Source: Lishizhenia tianjinensis
GTDB taxonomy: Bacteria; Bacteroidota; Bacteroidia; Flavobacteriales_D; Crocinitomicaceae
Direction: 5' to 3'
DNA length: 64,000 nt
Assembly (NCBI GenBank): GCA_943330745.2
Contig: CALQIX020000011.1
Coordinates: forward strand, 43,368-107,367
Shown: piece after piece, positions 17,837 through 27,656 of the stretch
Position numbering within the stretch: the first letter of the stretch is position 1
How the letters are laid out: each line of letters opens with the position of its first letter
Notes under the pieces: generated by a model
What the model was told of the DNA's origin: nothing
What the model saw: only the letters and a program-made list of their open reading frames with translations
Databases searched by the model: none
Position numbers and translations under genes: made by a program

Positions 17837-19825
17837 TTATTCTAAATAAAGTGTGTATCCTTTTTGATAATCAACGGTGTATCCAAATTGTAGGTTCTGA
17901 CTTCCACCTAACGGAAGGTTAAGTTTCCAGACAAGAATTCCGGTTTTTTCTGTTAACTGAGCTGTTCCAAATTCACCATTTCGAACTTTAATATCGTTGT
18001 TTGTGCTAATTGGAAATTGATCTTTTACAATGATTGGAACTGCAGCACCACCGTTGTTACGCATGCGAATTTCCCAAGTAACTTCGTATTTTTGTCTTGA
18101 ACCAAGTACTTTGTTGCTGCTTTTGTCTTTTACTTTGGTGCGCTCAACTATCACTTTCGAATCTTTTCCGAATGAAAAGGATAGTGTGTCTTTCGTAGAA
18201 TTTACATCAATATAGGATTTTCCGATGTAGGTTCCATCAAAATAGATATTGGATTCACCGCTCAGTAAATTCAGTTTTTCCCAACCGGTTACTTGAGCAG
18301 CTAAAAATACAGCTGGATCAATTTTAGGTGCCGTGTGGTATTCATAAGAGGCGTCCAAATCAAAATTCGCAATTTGTACGCGATGATCCATGCCATCTGT
18401 TGGTATAGACATTTTGGATTGAATCTGGTATTCCATGCGTAAATCTTTTTTTACTACTTGAGATTTAGCATAATCAGCTTTACCATCAAACGATATTTTT
18501 TCATTGTCTTCCTCTCTAAAGCGAGGACTATTTACGGTTCTGAACTTTTTTGTTTTTTTGGTTGTATACCTATTGGAGGATAGTATTTTAACCCCTGAAA
18601 CTTGTTTCAGCATTTGGTCATCTATTCCAAATTCAACGGGTTCTTCTGTAACCGATATTTCAGATAAATCAATTGCATTTGCCACCATAAAGAATTTCAA
18701 ATATGGAGTATTGATGGATAGAGTAGAGGATTGATATCCAACAAACGAAGCAATGATTTGTCGCTCATTTCGAGGAACGGTAACTGAGAATTTTCCATCC
18801 ACGTCTGTAATAACTCCAATACTTGGGTTAGATGGGAAAGAGATTTTGGTAAATGGCATCGGTTCACCGGTATTGGCATCGATTACTTCCCCTTGAATTT
18901 TTTCTCCTGAGTAATCAACGGTTGGTAAATTGCGTTGTGTTTGGTATTTCTGTTGTGGATAGTTGTTGTAATTGATGTACCATGGCGCGATTATCGGTTC
19001 CTTTGAGTTTTCATAAGGGTCGTTCGTTGATAAAACCATGTCCACATTTTCCCATTCAATTCCGGTGTTTTGTGAAACCAAAGCTTTTGCTTCCAATTTG
19101 ATCGGTTTGCCAATCCCATCACTGCGCATGTCATAATAAGGTTTCCAAGAGGCTTTGGGAGAAATGTAATTGAAGAAAAATGAAGCGTCTGTTTCTTTTT
19201 CCACGTTAATTTCTACCACGATTTCCGTGTAATTTATCACGGGTTTACTGCGTTGAGACAAAATTTCTTGCTCCAACTTATTCATTTCCTTGGTCAATTT
19301 TTCCAATTCATCGTAGATAGCACTTTCACGTACCGTGATTTCGTTCATTTTTTGATGCATGAAGGCATATGCCTCCTTCAATTCAATCATACTGATTCCC
19401 TTGTCTTGACCTTTCAAATCGCGGTTACGCATCAAAAGTTCTTTGTCAAGCTCGAGGATTTCGTATTCGTCACGCAAGGCAATTTCTTTTTTCTCCAGCA
19501 CTAATCGTTGCGCATTCAGGGCATCCATTTTATCGTTTGAAATGCGAATATCCTCGAAATTTTTTCGTGTACGAACAGAAAGAATGGTTAAGTCTCCATT
19601 GGCTTTCACTTGAACGGTATTTGGGTCTAAGAAGTCTGTCAATTTGGTAAATATCACTTCTTGTTTACCTTTTTTGAGTTGGGTGTTCGCTTGATGTTCA
19701 ACCTGAGCTCCTAAGAAAAATACAGTTACTTTTTTAAGGTCTGAGGGTAGAGGAACTTCTTTTTCTTTTTGGGCGAATAAACCACTGATAATCAAGATAA
19801 AAGAAGCCGATAAGAAATAGTTCAT
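17837..19825 (-). CDS. DUF4140/DUF4139 (MuiA-like) protein, first of the triplet
   Basis: This is the first gene of the three-gene operon, 662 residues long. The layout matches its neighbours: signal peptide to about residue 19, DUF4140, coiled coil, first half of DUF4139, carboxypeptidase-regulatory-like domain (about 307-380), variable segment (about 385-452), second half of DUF4139. The variable segment begins IDLSEISVTEEPVEFG and continues with a basic Lys/Arg-rich stretch (SNRYTTKKTKKFRT). It keeps only a faint likeness to the first strand of a receptor plug. Everything outside that segment is nearly the same as the second gene, suggesting recent duplication or gene conversion. No strong promoter was identified upstream. 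Confidence 0.85.
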   Translation of the reverse strand: MNYFLSASFILIISGLFAQKEKEVPLPSDLKKVTVFFLGAQVEHQANTQLKKGKQEVIFTKLTDFLDPNTVQVKANGDLTILSVRTRKNFEDIRISNDKMDALNAQRLVLEKKEIALRDEYEILELDKELLMRNRDLKGQDKGISMIELKEAYAFMHQKMNEITVRESAIYDELEKLTKEMNKLEQEILSQRSKPVINYTEIVVEINVEKETDASFFFNYISPKASWKPYYDMRSDGIGKPIKLEAKALVSQNTGIEWENVDMVLSTNDPYENSKEPIIAPWYINYNNYPQQKYQTQRNLPTVDYSGEKIQGEVIDANTGEPMPFTKISFPSNPSIGVITDVDGKFSVTVPRNERQIIASFVGYQSSTLSINTPYLKFFMVANAIDLSEISVTEEPVEFGIDDQMLKQVSGVKILSSNRYTTKKTKKFRTVNSPRFREEDNEKISFDGKADYAKSQVVKKDLRMEYQIQSKMSIPTDGMDHRVQIANFDLDASYEYHTAPKIDPAVFLAAQVTGWEKLNLLSGESNIYFDGTYIGKSYIDVNSTKDTLSFSFGKDSKVIVERTKVKDKSSNKVLGSRQKYEVTWEIRMRNNGGAAVPIIVKDQFPISTNNDIKVRNGEFGTAQLTEKTGILVWKLNLPLGGSQNLQFGYTVDYQKGYTLYLE

Positions 19826-20133
19826 AAAGTGTTAAAATTAAAAGTGGTTCCGAATTATATTTTTCAGAATACACCGTGCATACATGTAAGATGTGAAAAC
19901 GTTCAAAATTCCATAATATTGGGTGTTTTATTTTCTTTAAAACTTCACTACCCCTCTATTCTTCTCGGATTTTTCAGCAACAAACCTCTTCTATAGAAAA
20001 GAAAATCAAATTTAATTACATTTTTTCGGTTTATTTCATGAACGCATGGAATACTTAAAAAAGAAATATTATTGATTAAAAATTAATCTATATTTTGATT
20101 ATTTTTTCGTATATTTAATTAAAAACTGAATGT
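19826..20133. other. Divergent intergenic region
   Basis: The 308 bases separate the start of the MuiA-like operon (minus) from the KilA-N gene (plus) and must hold both promoters. The right end is very AT-rich; TATATTTA near 20110 could be a -7 box for the KilA-N gene, but the spacing to an upstream TTTG is poor. I see no gene, RNA or repeat here. Confidence 0.5.
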
Positions 20134-20955
20134 ATGAAGAAAGAAATTGAAGTCAAGGGAATTAACGTTAAAGTTTATGAGTCTCAATCTAAAGAATATA
20201 TTTCCTTGTCGGATATTGCTAGATTTAGAGACCAAAAAAGAACCGATTACATCATTCAAAATTGGCTCAAAACTAGAAGCACAATTGAATTATTAGGTCT
20301 TTGGGAGCAATTATATAATCCGTTTTTTAATTCCATCGAATTCGATGGAATTAGAATGCAATCTGGTTTAAATAGTTTTATTTTAACACCAAAGAAATGG
20401 ATTAATACGACCCATGCCATTGGAATAATTAGTAAGCAGGGTAAATACGGTGGAACATTTGCTCATAAGGATATTGCAATGGAATTTGCCTCTTGGTTAT
20501 CGATTGAATTCAAATTTTATTTGATCAAAGAATTCCAACGTCTCAAAGAAGCAGAAGCAAATCAGCTTAACATCCAATGGTCTGTTCAACGAACAATAGC
20601 TAAAATAAACTACAAAATTCACACAGATGCGATCAAAGAAAATCTAATTCCAGAAACTTTGACAAAAGACCAAGTATCTATGATTTATGCCAATGAAGCA
20701 GATTTGCTAAATGTTGCGCTATTCGGAATGACTGCTCAACAATTTAAAGAGCAAAATCCATCGTTTGAGGGAAATATGCGCGATCAGGCTACCTTAGAGC
20801 AATTGGTTGTGTTAAGTAACATGGAAAGTATAAATGCGCTGCTCATTCAACAAGGATTGACATCGGTAGATCGAATATTACAACTCAATCAAGTGGCGAT
20901 AATGCAGATGAAATCGCTTGTTTCGTTGAAGAAAACGAAATTAGTAGGAAGTTGA
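20134..20955 (+). CDS. KilA-N domain protein
   Basis: The 273-residue protein has a KilA-N DNA-binding domain at about residues 1-145: YISLSDIARFRDQKR, then IIQNWLKTRSTIELLGLWE, and later KYGGTFAHKDIAMEFASWLS and FKFYLIKEFQRLKE. This is the diagnostic order of the family, first known from phage anti-repressors. The remaining 125 residues form a helical C-terminal domain (SMIYANEADLLNVALFGMTA) that I recall from similar stand-alone bacterial proteins. No phage structural, integrase or lysis gene is nearby, so it is unlikely to be part of an intact prophage. A role as a DNA-binding regulator or in phage defence is possible but unproven. It converges on prmA with a two-base gap. Confidence 0.88.
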   Translation: MKKEIEVKGINVKVYESQSKEYISLSDIARFRDQKRTDYIIQNWLKTRSTIELLGLWEQLYNPFFNSIEFDGIRMQSGLNSFILTPKKWINTTHAIGIISKQGKYGGTFAHKDIAMEFASWLSIEFKFYLIKEFQRLKEAEANQLNIQWSVQRTIAKINYKIHTDAIKENLIPETLTKDQVSMIYANEADLLNVALFGMTAQQFKEQNPSFEGNMRDQATLEQLVVLSNMESINALLIQQGLTSVDRILQLNQVAIMQMKSLVSLKKTKLVGS

Positions 20956-20957
20956 AA

Positions 20958-21803
20958 TCAATCTTTTTTGCTTGACTCAAATTTCAAGGCACACCAATTT
21001 TCTTCTGATTTTTGGGAGATAAAAGTCAGTCCTACTTCTCCAGCAGCTTGTTTTAAATCTTCTGCATCCGAATTGAAAAATCCACTTAGAAATAAAATTC
21101 CGTTTGGTTTTAACTTATCTGAATAGGAGGGGAGGTGGCGCAACAAGATGTTACGATTAATGTTCGCCAAAATGATATCAAATTCATTTTCAGAGATACA
21201 GTCCATGTCTCCGCATCGTCCTTCAATTTTAGTACATGCATTGCGTTCAGCATTTTCAATCGTGTTTTCTACCGACCAATCTTCAATATCTACTGCTAAA
21301 ATCGAATCGGCACCTAATTGCTCTGCCAGTATAGCCAAAATCCCGGTTCCGGTTCCCATGTCCAATACTTTTTTACCGTGCACCCCTTCTTCTAGTAAAA
21401 AAGAACACATTAAGCGCGTTGTTTGGTGATGTCCCGTACCAAATGACATTTTTGGCATGATTTCAATAACACGTTTTTTAGCCAATGATTGGTCATGAAA
21501 GGGCGCTAAAATAGAAAGTTCATCGCCTACATGAACGGGTTCAAAATCAGATTCCCATTTGGCATTCCAATTTTCTTGTTCAATGAATCGTTCAGAAAGA
21601 GTATATTCTACTTCACTCGTGAAATTTTCTACGAAAAGCGCAGTTATGGCTGATTCAACGTATTCATTTGCTGGAATATAAGCCAAAATACCTGTTTCGG
21701 TATCGACAAAGCTATCAAAAGGAAATTCCGCCAAAAGGGCAACGGCAATATCCGCCCACGGTTCCCGTGGAGAGCAATTCAATGTTATTTCGTAATAATC
21801 CAT
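20958..21803 (-). CDS. prmA: Ribosomal protein L11 methyltransferase PrmA
   Basis: PrmA trimethylates ribosomal protein L11 using S-adenosylmethionine. The 281-residue protein has the N-terminal ferredoxin-like substrate domain (residues 1-90) and a class I methyltransferase domain. Motifs are FGTGHHQTTRLM at about residues 120-131, the SAM-binding loop VLDMGTGTGILAILAEQLGA (about 144-163), the acidic strand ILAVDIEDWS and the family motif DIILANINRNIL. Length and motif order match Bacteroidota PrmA. It lies between lpdA, transcribed in the same direction but separated by a terminator-like hairpin, and the convergent KilA-N gene. Confidence 0.95.
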   Translation of the reverse strand: MDYYEITLNCSPREPWADIAVALLAEFPFDSFVDTETGILAYIPANEYVESAITALFVENFTSEVEYTLSERFIEQENWNAKWESDFEPVHVGDELSILAPFHDQSLAKKRVIEIMPKMSFGTGHHQTTRLMCSFLLEEGVHGKKVLDMGTGTGILAILAEQLGADSILAVDIEDWSVENTIENAERNACTKIEGRCGDMDCISENEFDIILANINRNILLRHLPSYSDKLKPNGILFLSGFFNSDAEDLKQAAGEVGLTFISQKSEENWCALKFESSKKD

Positions 21804-21820
21804 AGTGTTAACATAAAAAA

Positions 21821-21844
21821 AAAGCCACCCACGCGGATGGCTTT
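21821..21844 (-). terminator. Rho-independent terminator after lpdA
   Basis: AAAGCCACCC at 21821-21830 pairs with GGATGGCTTT at 21835-21844 with one mismatch, around a four-base loop. On the minus strand it is followed by a run of T (A-run at 21814-21823 on the plus strand). It lies just after the lpdA stop, so it should separate lpdA from prmA. Confidence 0.85.
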
Positions 21845-21861
21845 ACTGTAAAAGATCAATA

Positions 21862-23253
21862 TTATAAATGAATTACTTCACCATAGGCTACTGCTGCGGC
21901 TTCCATAATTGCTTCAGACATTGTTGGATGCGGGTGAACGGTTTTTATCAATTCCTCTCCGGTTGTTTCCAATTTACGAATAGCTACAATTTCAGCAATC
22001 ATTTCAGTAACATTAGCACCAATCATATGAGCTCCAAGTATCTCACCGTATTTAGCATCAAAAATTAATTTAACAAATCCATCTTTTGCTCCGGCTGCAC
22101 TTGCTTTTCCGGATGCAGAGAATGGGAATTTACCAATTTTAATTTCTAACCCAGATTCTTTGGCTGCTTTTTCAGTCATACCAACGGATGCAATCTCAGG
22201 AGAACAATAAGTACATCCTGGTATGTTACCGTAATCCAATGGTTGTGGATGATGACCTGCCAATTGTTCCACACAAATAATTCCTTCGGCAGAAGCAACG
22301 TGCGCTAACGCTGGACCAGGAATAACATCACCAATTGCGTAATATCCCGGTATGTTTGTTTGGTAATATTCGTTAGTCAAAATTCGACCTTTATCAACGA
22401 TAATTCCAACTTCCTCTAACCCAATATTTTCTATGTTTGCTTGAATTCCAACAGCAGAAAGAACAACATCACATTCGATTTTTTCTTCTCCTTTCTCTGT
22501 TTTAACAGTAACAACACATCCTTTTCCTTTAGTGTCAACTGATTCTACAGACGCTTTGGTCATGATGTTGATACCTGCTTTCTTGAATGATTTTTCGAGT
22601 TGTTTTGAAACATCTTCATCCTCAACCGGAACAATGTTTGGTAAATATTCAACGATAGTTACTTCCGTTCCAATAGCGTTGTAAAAATAAGCAAACTCAA
22701 CACCAATTGCACCTGAACCAACCACTACCAATTTTTTAGGTTGTGATTTTAAAGTCATTGCTTGACGGTATCCGATGATTTTTTCACCATCTTGAGGTAA
22801 ATTAGGCAATTCACGTGAACGTGCCCCTGTGGCGATTATTAATGCTTTGTCAGCAGTATATTCTGTAGTTGCACCAGCTTCATCCGTAACACTTACTTTT
22901 TTTCCTGCTTTGATTACACCATTACCTTTGAGAACATCAATTTTATTTTTTTTCATCAAAAATTGAATTCCAGCACTCATTCCGTTAGCAACCCCTCTAC
23001 TGCGATCAATCATTGCAGAAAAATCAGCAGTTGCTTCCTTCACTGTAATACCATAATCACTCGCATGTGTAAGGTATTCAAATACGTTTGCACTTTTCAA
23101 AAGCGCTTTTGTTGGGATACAACCCCAGTTCAAACAAATTCCACCTAATGATTCACGCTCCACGATAGCCGTTTTGAAACCAAGTTGAGATGCGCGAATA
23201 GCCGTAACGTACCCACCAGGTCCACTACCGACAACTATTATATCATAATTCAT
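21862..23253 (-). CDS. lpdA: Dihydrolipoyl dehydrogenase (E3)
   Basis: This flavoprotein reoxidises dihydrolipoamide in the pyruvate, 2-oxoglutarate and branched-chain dehydrogenase complexes and in glycine cleavage, passing electrons to NAD. The 463-residue protein has the FAD-binding motif VVGSGPGGYVTAIRA at residues 7-21 and the redox-active disulfide Cys40/Cys45 in GGICLNWGCIPTKAL. The NAD-binding motif is VVGSGAIGVEFAYFY near residue 180. The dimer-interface catalytic pair is His442/Glu447 in HPHPTMSEAIMEAA. A promoter of the phylum type is visible upstream and a terminator downstream, so it looks monocistronic. Confidence 0.97.
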   Translation of the reverse strand: MNYDIIVVGSGPGGYVTAIRASQLGFKTAIVERESLGGICLNWGCIPTKALLKSANVFEYLTHASDYGITVKEATADFSAMIDRSRGVANGMSAGIQFLMKKNKIDVLKGNGVIKAGKKVSVTDEAGATTEYTADKALIIATGARSRELPNLPQDGEKIIGYRQAMTLKSQPKKLVVVGSGAIGVEFAYFYNAIGTEVTIVEYLPNIVPVEDEDVSKQLEKSFKKAGINIMTKASVESVDTKGKGCVVTVKTEKGEEKIECDVVLSAVGIQANIENIGLEEVGIIVDKGRILTNEYYQTNIPGYYAIGDVIPGPALAHVASAEGIICVEQLAGHHPQPLDYGNIPGCTYCSPEIASVGMTEKAAKESGLEIKIGKFPFSASGKASAAGAKDGFVKLIFDAKYGEILGAHMIGANVTEMIAEIVAIRKLETTGEELIKTVHPHPTMSEAIMEAAAVAYGEVIHL

Positions 23254-23272
23254 ATCTTCAATTTTTGCTGAC

Positions 23273-23302
23273 CAAAATTACAGAAAACTAATCAAACACA
23301 AA
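23273..23302 (-). promoter_or_regulatory. Candidate lpdA promoter
   Basis: Read on the minus strand, TTTG (23302-23299) is followed after 18 bases by TAATTTTG (23280-23273). This fits the Bacteroidota -33 TTTG and -7 TAnnTTTG pattern and ends about 20 bases before the lpdA start. Confidence 0.6.
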
Positions 23303-23391
23303 GACTATCAATCTATTTTGTTTACAAAAACTTAATTCTTATTTGCAGTGAAACTAAACGATAAGGTGTATTTTTGAATGAAATAGCTGTT

Positions 23392-24237
23392 ATGTTTCGA
23401 TTATTCATAGTGTTTTGTACTCCCTTTGTGTTATTCTCTCAGGTTCAACCGGTGCACTATTTTGGACATCGAGGCTGTCGTGGCTTACTTCCGGAGAATA
23501 GCATTGAATCCTTTCAGAAGGCGATTTCACTTGGGGTTGATGGAATTGAACTAGACGTTGTGGTAAACAAAAACAAGCAATTGGTCATTTCCCATGAACC
23601 GTATTTTCAAAGCACGTTTTGTTTGGATACATCCGGAAATGCTATCACCAATGAAAAACAATGGAACATCTATGAAATGTCTCAAGCTGAAATCGAACAA
23701 TTTGATTGTGGTTCCAAGATTCATCCGCGATTTGAAGAACAGAAGAAGATCAGGGTACACAAACCTCTCCTACAAGAATTGTTTGAAAAGGTAGATTTAT
23801 CGAAAACAAAAATTCTTTTTGAAATAAAATCGAGTCCAAAGGAATACGGAAAATCTCAACCCCACCCAGCTGAATTTATTGAAATCATCTTCCAAGAAAT
23901 AGCGAATTTTCCATTCCAAGAAAATCTTGTTTTTATGTCTTTTGATAGTCAGATTTTGGAAGAAATTTATAGGAAAAATTCGTCCTATCCCTGTGTTTAT
24001 TTAACTTATTTACCTTATAAATCTGCTTCGAGCTTTTTAAAACAATTGACATTTAAACCTTTTGCATTGGGAATGTATTATCCCATAATTGGCAAAAAAG
24101 ATTCAAAATTTTTGCATAGTAAGGAGGTGAAACTCTTTGCTTGGACCGTTAATTCTCCAAAAATTCAAAAGAAATTGATTCGTAACAAAGTGGATGGAAT
24201 AATTACCGATTATCCTGATCGAATTAAAAAAGATTAG
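23392..24237 (+). CDS. Glycerophosphodiester phosphodiesterase
   Basis: GDPD enzymes hydrolyse glycerophosphodiesters to glycerol-3-phosphate and an alcohol. I chose the ATG at 23392 because it directly begins a signal peptide (MFRLFIVFCTPFVLFSQ) and the longer frame needs a TTG. The mature protein starts with YFGHRGCRGLLPENS, where the HR-x(n)-PENS motif holds the catalytic His-Arg and the metal-binding Glu. Next come GVDGIELDVVV and HEP, the remaining metal and catalytic positions. The C-terminal strand LFAWTVNSP and GIITDYPDR close the TIM barrel. It is predicted to be periplasmic and transcribed alone, opposite lpdA. Confidence 0.92.
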   Translation: MFRLFIVFCTPFVLFSQVQPVHYFGHRGCRGLLPENSIESFQKAISLGVDGIELDVVVNKNKQLVISHEPYFQSTFCLDTSGNAITNEKQWNIYEMSQAEIEQFDCGSKIHPRFEEQKKIRVHKPLLQELFEKVDLSKTKILFEIKSSPKEYGKSQPHPAEFIEIIFQEIANFPFQENLVFMSFDSQILEEIYRKNSSYPCVYLTYLPYKSASSFLKQLTFKPFALGMYYPIIGKKDSKFLHSKEVKLFAWTVNSPKIQKKLIRNKVDGIITDYPDRIKKD

Positions 24238-24295
24238 TTCATTCGTGTATCTTTAGCAACTAAAGACGTTGTAATTGATTTAAACTCTAAATTTT

Positions 24296-25480
24296 ATGAA
24301 AATAGTACTTTTTGTTTTTTGTTCCTTGGTTGGTTTTAAGCTTGTTGCCCAAACTGAAATTAACTTCGAGAAGAACACAACCATTCAAGCCTTGAAAGCC
24401 AAGGCCAAGAAGGAAAAGAAATTAATTTTTATTGATGCATATACAACGTGGTGTGGTCCGTGTAAATGGATTTCTGCCAATATATTCACCAATAAAGAAG
24501 TGGCCGATTATTACAACAAGAATTTTATCAACGCCAAATTTGATATGGAAGATCAAGGTGAAGGAACACGCATTGGTTCATCGTATCAAGTGATGTGTTA
24601 CCCTAATTTATTGTTTATTGATGCCGATGGAAAATTAATTCACCGAACTGCTGGCGCTGAAAAAGATCCGCAATATTACATCGCGCTAGGTGAGACAGCT
24701 AAAGATCCAAAAAAATGTTTTGCAGGAGTGGAGGAGCGGTATAAAAAAGAACCTTTAAACACTGTTTATTTTGCAGAATATCTTTCACTTGTTTCCAATA
24801 CCTGCTTAGATTTTCAAAAAGATTTGGATAATTTTCTATTTCGATTGACAGAAGATGATTATTACCGAGAAGATAATTGGAAATTGATTCAAGAACATTT
24901 AGCAGATTTCAATCATAAGGTTACTCAATACATTGCTAAAAACACCTCAAAATTTCAAGAAAAATACGGTGAAGAGGTGGATGCATTTTTGTTTAATTCG
25001 ATTCGTCAAACCGCATTTGATTTACTGAATGAGCCTGATTTTCAGGAGGCTAAATACAATCGCTTGTTAAGCTCAGCAAAAGTAACATCTATTGAAGCGA
25101 TAAAAACACTTACACCGATGTTAGAAATATACGGGTATGAACGCAAAGGAGATTGGGAGCAATTATTTACATTTCTCATGGCAAGTGGTGATTCCATTTT
25201 GGATGCAGAAAATAAAAACCGATACAGTTACTTGATCACTGAAAATTCTTCCAATGAGGTGCATCTCAAAAAAGCGGAGCAATGGATGAGAGATGTAATT
25301 AGTGCTGAAGGAGGAGAAAGTTGGAATAATTTGGATACCTATGCACATATCGTATTCAAATTGAATCGAAAAAAAGAAGCATTGGAATTTGCTGAAAAAT
25401 CCCTAAATACGGGAGAAGAACTAACGGAGGAGCAAATTAATTCAACGAAATTATTCATTGAAGAATTAAAAAAGAATTAG
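24296..25480 (+). CDS. Exported thioredoxin-family protein
   Basis: The 394-residue protein has a signal peptide to about residue 19 (KLVAQ). A thioredoxin-like domain at about 25-145 contains FIDAYTTWCGPCKWIS, with redox Cys53 and Cys56, and the cis-proline region MCYPNLLFIDADG. The remaining 250 residues are alpha-helical, with repeat-like features of TPR or DUF255-related proteins (HIVFKLNRKKEALEFAEKSL near the C-terminus). It would act as a periplasmic thiol-disulfide reductase or oxidase; the client is unknown. A TATCTTTA box about 40 bases upstream may be its -7 element. It stands alone, 40 bases before the convergent mutase gene. Confidence 0.88.
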   Translation: MKIVLFVFCSLVGFKLVAQTEINFEKNTTIQALKAKAKKEKKLIFIDAYTTWCGPCKWISANIFTNKEVADYYNKNFINAKFDMEDQGEGTRIGSSYQVMCYPNLLFIDADGKLIHRTAGAEKDPQYYIALGETAKDPKKCFAGVEERYKKEPLNTVYFAEYLSLVSNTCLDFQKDLDNFLFRLTEDDYYREDNWKLIQEHLADFNHKVTQYIAKNTSKFQEKYGEEVDAFLFNSIRQTAFDLLNEPDFQEAKYNRLLSSAKVTSIEAIKTLTPMLEIYGYERKGDWEQLFTFLMASGDSILDAENKNRYSYLITENSSNEVHLKKAEQWMRDVISAEGGESWNNLDTYAHIVFKLNRKKEALEFAEKSLNTGEELTEEQINSTKLFIEELKKN

Positions 25481-25520
25481 TCTTTACAATTTTCAATTCT
25501 TCATTCTCCATTTCCAATTT

Positions 25521-27656
25521 TCACTCCTCATTACTCTTAATCAATAACTCAAGGATTTCAATTGCGGCAGAAGATATTTTAGTTCCTGGCCCATAAATTC
25601 CGAAAACGCCTGCTTGGTACAAGAAATCATAATCTTGCTGTGGAATTACTCCACCAGCTACCACCATAATATCTTCGCGATTGAGTTTTTTTAGTTCTTC
25701 TATCACTGCCGGAACCAGTGTTTTATGTCCTGCAGCCAAGGAAGATACACCTAAAATATGTACATCGTTTTCAACTGCTTGTCGCGCTGCTTCTGCTGGT
25801 GTTTGAAACAATGGCCCAATGTCGACATCAAAACCAATGTCCGCAAAGGCTGTGGCAATTACTTTGGCTCCGCGGTCATGACCGTCTTGTCCCATTTTAG
25901 CGACCATGATACGGGGTCTTCTACCTTCCAATGTTAGGAATTCATCCGTTAAAGCTCTCGCTTTCGTAAAATCTACATCTTTCATGGCTTCATTTGAATA
26001 AACTCCACTTATGGATCGTATAGTAGCTTGGTAACGACCAAAAGCACGCTCCATGGCATCGGAAATTTCACCGAGTGTACATCGTTCTTTGGCGCATTTT
26101 ACAGCAATTTCTAATAAGTTTCCTTCTTGGTTTTTTGCCGCGCTTTCAAGCTCGCTTAATAATTCTTGTACTTTTTGATTATCTCTTTTTTTGCGGACCT
26201 CATTTAAACGAGTGATTTGCGAATCGCGTACTTTGGTATTGTCAACTTCACGAATTTCTATATTCGAAGGTTCGTTTACCTGATAGCGATTAACCCCCAC
26301 AATTACATCTCTTCCGGAATCAATGCGCGCTTGTTTTTTTGCAGCCGCTTCTTCAATCCGCATTTTAGGAATTCCAGTTTCAATTGCTTCCGCCATTCCA
26401 CCCAATTCTTCAACTTCTTCAATTAATTCCCACGCTTCATTAACGATTTCATTTGTCAGGTTTTCAATAAAATAACTTCCTCCATATGAATCAATTATTG
26501 AAGTGATTCCAGTTTCTTCCTGTAAGTAAATTTGTGTGTTTCGGGCAATTCGTGCAGAAAAGTCAGTTGGCAGGGCTATTGCTTCATCTAAAGCATTCGT
26601 ATGTAGCGATTGAGTTCCTCCCAATGCTGCTGCCAATGCTTCAATACATGTCCTTGCTACGTTGTTAAATGGATCTTGCTCAGTTAAGGACCAACCGGAA
26701 GTTTGACAATGCGTTCGTAAGGCAAGCGACTTTTCATTTGTTGGATTGAAATCTTTTACCAGTTTAGCCCAAATTAGACGGCCTGCGCGCATTTTAGCGA
26801 TTTCCATATGATGATGCATGCCAATTGCCCAGAAAAAACTTAGGCGTGGTGCAAAATCATCAATTTTCATTCCTGCTTTGATTCCAGCCCGCAAGTATTC
26901 TAATCCATCGGCTAGGGTATAAGCTAATTCAATGGCAGCTGTGGCTCCTGCCTCTTGCATGTGATAGCCGGAAATTGAAATCGAATTAAATTTGGGCATG
27001 TGGCGCGATGTATAACTGAAAATATCAGCAATAATCCGCATGCTTGGGCTTGGTGGATAAATATATGTGTTGCGCACCATGAATTCTTTTAGAATGTCAT
27101 TTTGAATGGTGCCGGCAAGCTCTTCAGGTTTTACTCCTTGTTCTTGAGCTGCAACAATATAAAAAGCCATAATTGGAATTACTGCTCCATTCATAGTCAT
27201 GGAAACGGACATTTCATTCAATGGAATTTGATCGAAAAGAATTTTCATGTCTTCCACTGTATCGATGGCCACACCTGCTTTACCAACGTCTCCAATAACT
27301 CGTTCATGATCAGAATCGTATCCGCGATGTGTGGCTAAATCAAATGCAACTGACAAGCCTTTTTGCCCCGCAGCTAAATTTTTTCGGTAAAAAGCATTTG
27401 ATTCCTCTGCGGTCGAAAATCCTGCATATTGACGAATGGTCCAAGGTTTTACCGTGTACATGGAAGCATAGGGGCCGCGAAGGTTTGGAGCAATCCCTGA
27501 AACGAATTGTAAGTGACGAAGATCAACAGTGTCTTTTTCAACATATATTGATTTTAAATCGATGTTCTCAGCTGTTGAAAATGAGTTGGTTTCACCTAGT
27601 TTACTTGAAGTAATACTTAAATCTAATTCAATATTGTTAAAATCTACTTTTTTCAT
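25521..27656 (-). CDS. mutB: Methylmalonyl-CoA mutase, large (B12-binding) subunit
   Basis: The enzyme interconverts succinyl-CoA and (R)-methylmalonyl-CoA using adenosylcobalamin, linking propionate and odd-chain or branched amino-acid metabolism to the TCA cycle. The 711-residue protein has the catalytic TIM barrel ([20 protein letters not shown], then [18 protein letters not shown]) and the radical-handling region [14 protein letters not shown]. The C-terminal cobalamin domain carries DGHDRG near residue 593, which supplies the axial His. The length is standard for the alpha chain. Its ATG overlaps the stop of the small-subunit gene by four bases (ATGA), implying coupled translation of the heterodimer. 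Confidence 0.97.
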   Translation of the reverse strand: MKKVDFNNIELDLSITSSKLGETNSFSTAENIDLKSIYVEKDTVDLRHLQFVSGIAPNLRGPYASMYTVKPWTIRQYAGFSTAEESNAFYRKNLAAGQKGLSVAFDLATHRGYDSDHERVIGDVGKAGVAIDTVEDMKILFDQIPLNEMSVSMTMNGAVIPIMAFYIVAAQEQGVKPEELAGTIQNDILKEFMVRNTYIYPPSPSMRIIADIFSYTSRHMPKFNSISISGYHMQEAGATAAIELAYTLADGLEYLRAGIKAGMKIDDFAPRLSFFWAIGMHHHMEIAKMRAGRLIWAKLVKDFNPTNEKSLALRTHCQTSGWSLTEQDPFNNVARTCIEALAAALGGTQSLHTNALDEAIALPTDFSARIARNTQIYLQEETGITSIIDSYGGSYFIENLTNEIVNEAWELIEEVEELGGMAEAIETGIPKMRIEEAAAKKQARIDSGRDVIVGVNRYQVNEPSNIEIREVDNTKVRDSQITRLNEVRKKRDNQKVQELLSELESAAKNQEGNLLEIAVKCAKERCTLGEISDAMERAFGRYQATIRSISGVYSNEAMKDVDFTKARALTDEFLTLEGRRPRIMVAKMGQDGHDRGAKVIATAFADIGFDVDIGPLFQTPAEAARQAVENDVHILGVSSLAAGHKTLVPAVIEELKKLNREDIMVVAGGVIPQQDYDFLYQAGVFGIYGPGTKISSAAIEILELLIKSNEE

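Noticed and set aside
20134..20955. KilA-N gene as evidence of a prophage
   Set aside because: No integrase, structural, lysis or packaging genes were found on either side.
23374..23391. Upstream TTG start for the glycerophosphodiesterase
   Set aside because: It would add six polar residues before a signal peptide that begins perfectly at the ATG at 23392.
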